Origin: Dyadobacter luteus
GTDB lineage: Bacteria > Bacteroidota > Bacteroidia > Cytophagales > Spirosomataceae
DNA length: 64,000 nt
NCBI RefSeq assembly: GCF_003383615.1
Contig: NZ_QNUL01000007.1
Location: forward strand, 165,445-229,444
Reading direction: 5' to 3'
Shown one piece after another: positions 19,560 through 26,858 of this stretch (within the stretch, counting starts at the first letter, position 1; each line of letters starts with the position of its first letter). The notes beneath the pieces were generated by a model. The model searched no databases, was not told the DNA's origin, and saw nothing but the letters and a program-made list of their open reading frames with translations. Both the position numbers and the translations under genes were made by a program.

Positions 19560-20792
19560 GTGAAATCTATACTTGTTCATCCGCCTCAGAATCCCATAGC
19601 TACAGAAATTAAACTTGCTGCATCCAAAAGTGAGTGTAACAGAGCGCTGATTATCAATGCGCTGACCGGATTTACTTCTGAACTTACCAACATTTCTGAG
19701 GCACGTGATTCACAAACCATGTTACGTCTGCTGGCTTCTGACGAGGAAACCGCTGATGTAATCGACGCCGGAACAACCATGCGCTTTCTGACTGCCTATT
19801 TCGCAGTGACCAATCAGAAAAAACGCATGACAGGCACGCCAAGAATGTGCGAGCGCCCGATCGGAATTCTGGTAGATGCTTTGAGAACACTTGGAGCAGA
19901 TATTCAATATGAAAAAGTGGAAGGTTATCCTCCGCTGTTACTGAATGGATTTAAGTATTCAGGACAAAATACTGTTAGCATACGCGGCAATGTCAGCAGC
20001 CAATATATCTCTGCCTTACTCCTTATAGCTCCGTCTTTACCGGAAGGTATCACCATTCAGCTTGAAGGAGAAGTAGGCTCACGCCCGTATATCGAAATGA
20101 CGCTGAAGCAGATGGCTGCTTTCGGAGTGGATTATCAGGCAGACTGGCACACGAATACATTGCACGTACCTGCTTCGAAATACAAATCAACTCCTTACGC
20201 CATCGAGTCAGACTGGTCAGGAGCAAGCTACTGGTACAGCATCGTCGCTTTGGCAGAAAATGCTGAAGTAGAATTACTGGGTCTGAAAGAAGATTCGCTT
20301 CAGGGCGACAGCGCTATTGCCGAAATCATGAGCCACCTGGGAGTTGAAAGTATTTTCACTGAAAGAGGTGTTTTACTACGTAAAATAGCTCCTTCGCCAT
20401 CTATAGGATGGGATTTTACAGACTGCCCCGATCTTGCCCAGACAGTTGCCGTTTGCTGTGCAATGAAAAATATTCCTCTGTCATTAACAGGCATTGAGAG
20501 TTTAAAAATAAAAGAAACAGACCGTGTGCTCGCACTCCAACAGGAACTTCAAAAACTGGGTGCCGAGTTAAAAGAAATTGAGACCAATCACCTATACCGT
20601 GTTTCACGTATAGCCGATTTTCCTGATACGACACCGTCTATTCACACGTATGACGACCACCGCATGGCCATGGCCTTTGCTCCAGTTGGTATGATGCATC
20701 CTATATTGATTGAGGAGCCGGGCGTAGTGGTGAAATCGTATCCGGGTTACTGGAACGATCTTGCCAAAGTGACGACCTGGGAAGAAGTATAG
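19560..20792 (+). CDS. aroA: 3-phosphoshikimate 1-carboxyvinyltransferase (EPSP synthase)
   Basis: This 410-residue enzyme joins shikimate-3-phosphate and phosphoenolpyruvate in aromatic amino acid synthesis. It shows KLAASKSECNRALIINALT (phosphate-binding Lys/Ser), GTTMRFLTAYFA, LKIKETDRVLALQQELQKLG and YDDHRMAMAFA. The start is a GTG at 19560; no nearer in-frame ATG preserves the N-terminal strand. The stop is followed by a 15-bp hairpin. Confidence 0.95.
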   Translation: MKSILVHPPQNPIATEIKLAASKSECNRALIINALTGFTSELTNISEARDSQTMLRLLASDEETADVIDAGTTMRFLTAYFAVTNQKKRMTGTPRMCERPIGILVDALRTLGADIQYEKVEGYPPLLLNGFKYSGQNTVSIRGNVSSQYISALLLIAPSLPEGITIQLEGEVGSRPYIEMTLKQMAAFGVDYQADWHTNTLHVPASKYKSTPYAIESDWSGASYWYSIVALAENAEVELLGLKEDSLQGDSAIAEIMSHLGVESIFTERGVLLRKIAPSPSIGWDFTDCPDLAQTVAVCCAMKNIPLSLTGIESLKIKETDRVLALQQELQKLGAELKEIETNHLYRVSRIADFPDTTPSIHTYDDHRMAMAFAPVGMMHPILIEEPGVVVKSYPGYWNDLAKVTTWEEV

Positions 20793-20801
20793 TATAAAGG
20801 G

Positions 20802-20842
20802 TCCGTCAGGATAATATGGCTAAACTTTATTATCTTGACGGA
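20802..20842. promoter_or_regulatory. Long hairpin between aroA and the glutamate synthase-like gene
   Basis: TCCGTCAGGATAATA (20802-20816) pairs with TATTATCTTGACGGA (20828-20842): 15 pairs including one G-U, loop of 11. No T-run follows on the plus strand. It could be a terminator-like 3' end for aroA, an RNA processing site, or an operator. Confidence 0.6.
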
Positions 20843-20874
20843 TTCATCATACTGTATTCTGAACTAGTTACCAA

Positions 20875-22467
20875 ATGGAGTCCTTTTTTCATTTCCTCTC
20901 AGTTATCCCGATCTGGGTTTATATTATTGTCCTGTTACTGGCTATCGCGCTCAGGGACATTTTTCAGAAAAAACATACCATCCAACATAATTTCCCGCTT
21001 GTAGGTCACTTCCGCTACCTGATTGAGACCATAGGGCCTGAGTTACGCCAATACATCGTTGCCAACAACAGAGAGGAACTTCCCTTCAATCGCAGACAAC
21101 GTTCCTGGATTTACGCCTCCTCCAAGAAGGAAAACAACTACCAGGGATTCGGTACGGATCAGGATATGACAGAGCCTGGTTATGTGCTCATTAAGCCGGC
21201 TATGCTTCCTTATCAGCTGCCTGTCTCTCATCCGCACCATGTGATCAATGCGAAGGATCCCAATCATTACACAATTCCAAGTGCCAAAGTAATCGGAGAA
21301 TACCACAGCCGAAAACGTCCTTATCGTCCCCGTTCGATCGTCAATGTGAGTGCGATGAGTTTCGGCTCGCTTTCTGCAAGAGCTATAGAATCCCTGAACA
21401 AAGGCTCTTTTGAATTCGGCAACTACCACAATACCGGCGAAGGCGGGCTTTCGCCTTATCATCAGTATGGAGCCGATATAGTGTTCAATATGGGAACTTC
21501 TTACTTCGGAGTACGCGATGACGACGGAAACTTTGTAATGGAAAAGCTGGTCAGAATGACTGAGTCAAAACCCGCCGTGCGGCTGATTGAGCTCAAACTA
21601 TCGCAGGGCGCCAAACCGGGCAAGGGTGGTGTTCTTCCTGCCAGTAAAATCACAGAAGAAATTGCTGAGATCCGCCAGGTACCTCTTGGTAAGGATATCG
21701 TATCACCTCCATACCACAGCGCTTTTTCAGGGGTGAGGGGCATGGTAGATTTTATTGAACAAATGGCTGCTGAAACCGGATTACCGGTTGGAATTAAATC
21801 GGCTGTCGGGAAGACCGATATGTGGGAAGAACTGGCAGATATTATGGTAGAAACCGGGAAGGGACCCGACTTCATTACCATCGATGGCGGTGAGGGTGGC
21901 ACCGGAGCTGCTCCTCCTTCATTTGCAGACCACGTGTCCCTTCCTTTGGTTTTTGCTTTCAGTACCGTTTACAAAATATTTCAAAAAAGAAACCTTACTG
22001 ATAAAATCACCTTTATTGCCTCGGGAAAACTGGGGCTACCTGCTCAGGCGATCATGGCATTTTCTATGGGTGCCGATGTGATCAACGTAGCGCGGGAAGC
22101 GATGATGGCCATCGGATGTATACAGGCTCAGACTTGCCATACCAACCGCTGCCCGACGGGTATTGCCACAAACAACAAATGGCTGGAAGCAGGTATTGAC
22201 CCGGCACTTAAAAGCGCCCGGTTCAGGAATTATGTACAGACATTTTCGAAAGAAATCATTGAACTCACGCATGCTGCAGGCTACGAGCATCCGTGTCAGT
22301 TTGGGATGAATGACATTGATATATCTATGGGCGATAATAACAAAACTGTTCCGCTGGCTGATAATTACGGCTATCTGAAATCGATAGTTCCTTATTCGGG
22401 AATTGATGCATTATTGGAATGCAAGCATTTGGGGGGAAGAAAAAAAGCTGCTCCGGCGACAGCCTGA
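20875..22467 (+). CDS. FMN-binding glutamate synthase-family protein, membrane-anchored
   Basis: This 530-residue protein begins with a membrane helix (about residues 7-25) and continues as the FMN/synthase domain of GltB: SIVNVSAMSFGSLSARAIESL, NTGEGGLSPYH, and PDFITIDGGEGGTGAAP. The cluster motif C-x5-C-x4-C-P (in GCIQAQTCHTNRCPTGI) can hold a 3Fe-4S centre. The glutaminase and GXGXG domains of full GOGAT are absent, so the electron and ammonia sources and the true reaction are unknown. It follows aroA after a hairpin. Confidence 0.88.
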   Translation: MESFFHFLSVIPIWVYIIVLLLAIALRDIFQKKHTIQHNFPLVGHFRYLIETIGPELRQYIVANNREELPFNRRQRSWIYASSKKENNYQGFGTDQDMTEPGYVLIKPAMLPYQLPVSHPHHVINAKDPNHYTIPSAKVIGEYHSRKRPYRPRSIVNVSAMSFGSLSARAIESLNKGSFEFGNYHNTGEGGLSPYHQYGADIVFNMGTSYFGVRDDDGNFVMEKLVRMTESKPAVRLIELKLSQGAKPGKGGVLPASKITEEIAEIRQVPLGKDIVSPPYHSAFSGVRGMVDFIEQMAAETGLPVGIKSAVGKTDMWEELADIMVETGKGPDFITIDGGEGGTGAAPPSFADHVSLPLVFAFSTVYKIFQKRNLTDKITFIASGKLGLPAQAIMAFSMGADVINVAREAMMAIGCIQAQTCHTNRCPTGIATNNKWLEAGIDPALKSARFRNYVQTFSKEIIELTHAAGYEHPCQFGMNDIDISMGDNNKTVPLADNYGYLKSIVPYSGIDALLECKHLGGRKKAAPATA

Positions 22468-22495
22468 AACACGTTGATCTAAATACTTTGCTACG

Positions 22496-23182
22496 ATGGT
22501 CTTCAATACAAAAAGAAGTTTCATCCTACTGATTTTCAGTCTGATCTTATCAGGTTGCAAAGAAAATACTGCACCTGAAAGTGTTTCAGACTATGACTAC
22601 TTTCCGGTTCAATCCGGAAGTATATCCCGTTTTACTGTCACCAGAACAACCTATTTCCCATCCGGCCCTCAGCGGGTCAGTGATTATCAGATTCAGTCAG
22701 TTGTTGGTGAAGTATTTAACATTACAGATAAACAAAGTGCTAACCGGATTGCATATATCAGCAAATGGAGCCAGTCCGAATGGCGTACTGATTCTTCAGC
22801 AGCAATATGGCGAACTGCTGATAAAGCGTTCGCTCAGGAGCATGGACAAACAATCATTAAAATGTATTTTCCATTGTCTGAAGGTCTGTCATGGAACGGA
22901 AATAGCTATAATCAGGGAGCAGAACAGCCCTTTCGCTGTGTAGACAAAGGAAAACCCAAACAGATTGGTTTACAGTATTTTCCTAATACCGTAACCATCG
23001 TCAGACAACAGGACTCAACACTTTTATCGAAAAATAAGTATATTGAAATATACGCTGCCGGAGTCGGTCTGGTAGCTACAGAAAAAATACATGTGAAATA
23101 CTGCTATACACCAGATTGTTCGGGCACAATTGTTTCGGGATATGAAGAAAAAGCAGTGATTCAGGAACTCAACACGTTATGA
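22496..23182 (+). CDS. Hypothetical lipoprotein
   Basis: This 228-residue protein has a lipoprotein signal (LLIFSLILSGCKEN, Cys about residue 21). The remainder is beta-rich with no recognised domain; the segment DYFPVQSGSISRFTV resembles the opening of many Bacteroidota surface lipoproteins. Its stop overlaps the start of the subtilase gene (ATGA at 23179-23182), so the two are translationally coupled and may act together at the surface. Confidence 0.8.
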   Translation: MVFNTKRSFILLIFSLILSGCKENTAPESVSDYDYFPVQSGSISRFTVTRTTYFPSGPQRVSDYQIQSVVGEVFNITDKQSANRIAYISKWSQSEWRTDSSAAIWRTADKAFAQEHGQTIIKMYFPLSEGLSWNGNSYNQGAEQPFRCVDKGKPKQIGLQYFPNTVTIVRQQDSTLLSKNKYIEIYAAGVGLVATEKIHVKYCYTPDCSGTIVSGYEEKAVIQELNTL

Positions 23183-24837
23183 TTCGACCTATATTCCTTT
23201 CTTTTATATTTATGGTATGTCTGGCGAACATCTCTCTGGCACAAACCAATCCCAGATATCTGGTTCTGTTTAAAGACAAAAACAATTCTCCTTATTCCGT
23301 CGAAAACCCCACTGCGTTTCTCTCTGAACGCTCTGTCTCACGAAGAGAACGACAAAGAATCAGATTAACGAATACCGATTTGCCAGTGAATCCTGCCTAT
23401 GTGGAAGCAGTCAAACAGACCGGCGCTAAGGTTATTTATACTTCACGGTGGTTCAATGGTGCCCTCGTTGAGGCCTCAAACGTACAATTAGATCAAATCA
23501 AGTCACTACCTTCTTACAAAGGAATCGAGCTCAATCTTCCTGTAGCTAACATCACTACTGCTTCTCCGGGCATACATCGTGTCGGGGCTGTCAATGATAA
23601 GCTTGGCACTGCGGAACTGGACTATGGCCGAATGGCTAATCAACTGGCATTGATGGAAACCAGCGTACTGCACAACAAAGGTTTTTATGGGCAAAATATG
23701 CTGATCGCTGTCCTCGACAATGGTTTCTCAAACGGAAATCTGGTCAATTTTCTAAAACCTGTGTTTGATGAAAACCGACTTGTTGATTCGCACGATTTCG
23801 TTGCCCGCGATGGCAATGTTTACAATGATGGCGCTTCGGAGCATGGCCTGAAAGTCTTGTCTACTATGGCCGCCTATCTCCCTTCTTCTATGATCGGGGT
23901 TGCTTATAAAGCTTCCTTTGCCTTGTATCGTACAGAAAATGACGAAGGAGAATCACCTTATGAGGAGATTACATGGTTGATGGCGGCTGAAAGAGCGGAT
24001 AGTCTGGGTGCGGACATTCTCAATTCGTCGCTAGGTTATCGTACTTTTTCTGGCGAATTCAATACCCCGGCGTACAATTACACACGTGCGCAAATGGATG
24101 GCAAAACCACTATTATAGCCAGGGCAGCCAGATTCGCTACACGAACCGGCATGCTCGTCATCAATGCCGCTGGCAATGAAGGTAGCGCAGGTCTGGCCTC
24201 CCCTGCCGATGTCGATTCTGTTCTTACAGTTGGCGGTACCACCTATGATTTCAGTCCGTATTCCAATACTTCCGTAGGTCCTAATGCGCTCAATCAGCGC
24301 AAACCGGATGTAGCCGCCGTTGGCGCTGGCACTGTAGTTGGAACCAGCCTGGGAAGTGCTACATCAGGTAATGGAACCTCGTTCGCCGCTCCGCTGATCG
24401 CCGGGCTCAGTGCTATTTTATGGCAGGCACATCCGCAATTAACTGCCCAACAGATTATTGGTATTTTACAGAAATCGGGTCACCAGTACACTACTCCCGA
24501 CAACATTCTTGGATACGGTGTTCCAAGGCTATCCAGAGCTGAGCAGATTATCAATGAAGAACTTGTCCCACTGGGAACCGAAGGAAGTATATTGAATGCA
24601 ATTCTTCTGCATCCAAATCCCACAGAAGGAGATCTTACATTGACGATTCCTGTTGCACTCAGAGACAAAAAAGCCACTCTGGAAATTTACAACCAGAGCG
24701 GCAATACCTTGTTCAAAAAAACACTTTTATTGACTGAAAAAACGCCGGTTGCTCCTACGCAGCTAACTTCAGGTTTGTATATTCTGAAAATACGGGTCGG
24801 CGAGCAGGAACGTAGTATCCGTTTTATCAGGAAATAG
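23179..24837 (+). CDS. S8 subtilisin-like protease with T9SS sorting domain
   Basis: This 552-residue protein has a signal peptide (to about residue 21), an inhibitor-like pro-region, and a peptidase S8 domain with D180 (LIAVLDNGF), H222 (SEHGLKVLS), oxyanion N333 (NAAGNEG) and S401 (GNGTSFAAPL), so all catalytic residues are present. Residues about 470-552 form a type A T9SS C-terminal domain (ILLHPNPTEGDLTLTIP, ending in SGLYILKIRVG), so it is exported by the PorW-containing system and anchored or released at the surface. Its end overlaps the convergent NUDIX gene by 11 bases. Confidence 0.92.
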   Translation: MIRPIFLSFIFMVCLANISLAQTNPRYLVLFKDKNNSPYSVENPTAFLSERSVSRRERQRIRLTNTDLPVNPAYVEAVKQTGAKVIYTSRWFNGALVEASNVQLDQIKSLPSYKGIELNLPVANITTASPGIHRVGAVNDKLGTAELDYGRMANQLALMETSVLHNKGFYGQNMLIAVLDNGFSNGNLVNFLKPVFDENRLVDSHDFVARDGNVYNDGASEHGLKVLSTMAAYLPSSMIGVAYKASFALYRTENDEGESPYEEITWLMAAERADSLGADILNSSLGYRTFSGEFNTPAYNYTRAQMDGKTTIIARAARFATRTGMLVINAAGNEGSAGLASPADVDSVLTVGGTTYDFSPYSNTSVGPNALNQRKPDVAAVGAGTVVGTSLGSATSGNGTSFAAPLIAGLSAILWQAHPQLTAQQIIGILQKSGHQYTTPDNILGYGVPRLSRAEQIINEELVPLGTEGSILNAILLHPNPTEGDLTLTIPVALRDKKATLEIYNQSGNTLFKKTLLLTEKTPVAPTQLTSGLYILKIRVGEQERSIRFIRK

Positions 24838-25363
24838 TTTTTCTTGCCATCCTGACAATGGATTCCGAATTGTTGTATTGTTCGATCTGACTCAAAGGAA
24901 CCCATTGCAAATCGCGGGATTCTGAATTGATAATCAGCGGTTCATTAGCATCTGCGATAAACAGAAAGCGAACATCGTAATGATAATGCGCCTCATCTTT
25001 CGGATTCGCAGGAATCAAATGAATATCCACGTCAAAAATCCCATCACTGTCTACTCTGAAGTTTAACAAACCCGTTTCCTCTTCAATTTCTTTGCGGGCT
25101 ACAGCGAGTACATCAGGATCGCCATCACAATGCCCGCCCGGCTGAAACCAGCGATTCAGCTTTCTGTGATGCATCAATAATACTGACTTCCGGTCTTCAG
25201 ATATCACCCATCCTGATGCTGTGACGTGGCCTGTTTTTAAGGTACGTTCGAAGCAATCTTCATGTTCTGTAACAAAAGTCTTCATTTCCGACTGCATCTT
25301 CATTTCTTCCGGATCGCTCGTTTGATAAGCGTCCAGCAGAGAAAGCAAACTGTTTCTATTCAT
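24827..25363 (-). CDS. NUDIX hydrolase
   Basis: This 178-residue protein has a Nudix box at about residues 77-99 (GHCDGDPDVLAVARKEIEEE then TGL). The metal-binding REUxEE part is present as KEIEEE (E92, E95, E96), while the first Glu of the consensus is Pro83, a variation I think occurs in a subgroup with GGHxDGD. It would hydrolyse a nucleoside diphosphate-linked substrate that cannot be named. It is convergent with the subtilase gene. Confidence 0.88.
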   Translation of the reverse strand: MNRNSLLSLLDAYQTSDPEEMKMQSEMKTFVTEHEDCFERTLKTGHVTASGWVISEDRKSVLLMHHRKLNRWFQPGGHCDGDPDVLAVARKEIEEETGLLNFRVDSDGIFDVDIHLIPANPKDEAHYHYDVRFLFIADANEPLIINSESRDLQWVPLSQIEQYNNSESIVRMARKTIS

Positions 25364-25435
25364 CTTAGGCTATCTGATTATTTCATTCTAATTTCGCCGC
25401 AAGTTAAATTATACTTACACAAACCACCTTGTAAA

Positions 25436-26350
25436 ATGAAAAAGTATCTCCTATCGGTTTCCCTGATATTAGCACTTGCCTCAGCATCAGTTGCTCAACG
25501 TACTCCGCAACCAAGTTCGGCGGCAGGGTTAACGCAGGCAGTCGGTGTTTCTGACTTTACCGTAAAATATTCGCGTCCAAATATCAAAGGCCGTTCTATA
25601 TTCGCTGAAGGTTCAGCACTTGCTCCTTACAATGAAGTATGGCGTACAGGAGCCAACATGGCCACCACGTTCGAATCAAGTACAGATTTCTCCTTCGGAG
25701 GTAAAAAAGTGGCAGCCGGTAAGTATGCCTTATTTTCTATTCCATCCGGTGCAGCCTGGACTGTAATTTTGAATAAAAACTTCAATCAGGGCGGAACTGA
25801 CAATTACAAAGAGGCTGAGGATGTTGCACGTATTACAGTGGCACCTACATCAGCGGAATTTACAGAATCATTTTCTATTGATTTCTCCAATATCACAGAT
25901 AGCACTGCATTTTTGAACATCAACTGGGCATCTGTGAAGGTACCTGTGCAAATCGGTGTTGCGACTGAAACACTTACAATGACAGGCTTGAATAAGGCTC
26001 TGGCTGACAAACCGGAAGATGTTGCGGCTTTGCAAAGCTCCGCAGGTTATATGCTTACCACAGGCAAAGACCTTCCACAAGCGCTTTCTCTTGCAGACAA
26101 AGCCATCGGTTTGAAAGAAACATTCTCAAACCTTTGGTTGAAAGCACAGATCCTGAATAAAATGGGAAAAGTAGCTGAAGCAATACCTGTTGCTCAAAAA
26201 GCTTTGACAGTCGGCGCTGCCTCAGGCGAAGGTGCTTTTGCAAGCTTCTACAAAGGCCAGATCGAAAAAGGAATTGAATCGATGACTGCTAAATTGCCTA
26301 CCGTGAAAGAAGCTGCAAGTGCTGTAAAAGGGAAGAAGAAAAAGAAGTAA
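25436..26350 (+). CDS. DUF2911 domain exported protein with TPR-like C-terminus
   Basis: This 304-residue protein from the ATG at 25436 has a signal peptide (MKKYLLSVSLILALASASVA). A DUF2911 domain covers about residues 25-170 (VKYSRPNIKGRSIF, YNEVWRTGANMATT, KVAAGKYALFSIP), followed by a helical repeat region (PEDVAALQSSAGYMLTTGKDLPQA) and a Lys-rich tail. The frame is open upstream to 25262 but only the downstream ATG yields a signal peptide. The function of DUF2911 is unknown. A strong terminator follows. Confidence 0.85.
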   Translation: MKKYLLSVSLILALASASVAQRTPQPSSAAGLTQAVGVSDFTVKYSRPNIKGRSIFAEGSALAPYNEVWRTGANMATTFESSTDFSFGGKKVAAGKYALFSIPSGAAWTVILNKNFNQGGTDNYKEAEDVARITVAPTSAEFTESFSIDFSNITDSTAFLNINWASVKVPVQIGVATETLTMTGLNKALADKPEDVAALQSSAGYMLTTGKDLPQALSLADKAIGLKETFSNLWLKAQILNKMGKVAEAIPVAQKALTVGAASGEGAFASFYKGQIEKGIESMTAKLPTVKEAASAVKGKKKKK

Positions 26351-26372
26351 TTGAACGACTGTAACGGTCCAA

Positions 26373-26410
26373 CTGACAGCCATTCTTATGTGAGTGGCTG
26401 TCTTTTTTTT
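26373..26410 (+). terminator. Terminator of the DUF2911 gene
   Basis: GACAGCCA (26375-26382) pairs with TGGCTGTC (26395-26402), with further partial pairing inside, and is followed directly by TTTTTTTT. Confidence 0.9.
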
Positions 26411-26425
26411 GCGTTTATTTGATGC

Positions 26426-26845
26426 TTACTTTGTGAACCCTGATAATACCAGCGCGTTATTATCACAATAAGATAATTGGCGTGTACGCAGATCCCCCCC
26501 TTCATACAGGTTCTTTTTAATAGCAATTCTCTGTTCTAAAATAAAAGTACTGTCAACCGCCTTCAAAACCCGGACGCTGATGAACTCGTCCTTCGTTCCC
26601 TCTATCTGAGCATTCTTTTGATCCCGTGAAGGAACAGATACCCATACCTCTTCACTGTCAGCCTTACTCACATTTTTGACGGTAAAGATCACATCAACGC
26701 TATCTGCGAGACAACCACTTTTTGAACTGTTATTATATAAATACAAAGAAAAAGAGGTGAACTTGTCATTTCCAAAGTCAAGTAGACAACCCTGGCTGAC
26801 AAAGACGAAAAATAGGATAAACAATGACGGTCTGATACGTTTCAT
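26426..26845 (-). CDS. Small hypothetical lipoprotein
   Basis: Starting at the ATG at 26845 this is a 139-residue protein with a lipoprotein signal (LFILFFVFVSQGC, Cys about 20). It contains an Asn/Ser-rich strand, SGCLADSVDVIFTVKNVSKA, and a C-terminal Cys. An upstream extension to 26926 would overlap the preceding gene and lacks a signal sequence at its start. It lies 13 bases after the dikinase-like gene and is probably co-transcribed. No family is recognised. Confidence 0.7.
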   Translation of the reverse strand: MKRIRPSLFILFFVFVSQGCLLDFGNDKFTSFSLYLYNNSSKSGCLADSVDVIFTVKNVSKADSEEVWVSVPSRDQKNAQIEGTKDEFISVRVLKAVDSTFILEQRIAIKKNLYEGGDLRTRQLSYCDNNALVLSGFTK

Positions 26846-26858
26846 GGTTTGCTGACGA

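Noticed and set aside
25262..25435. Longer N-terminus for the DUF2911 protein
   Set aside because: The extension overlaps the start of the divergent NUDIX gene, and only the ATG at 25436 gives a signal peptide.
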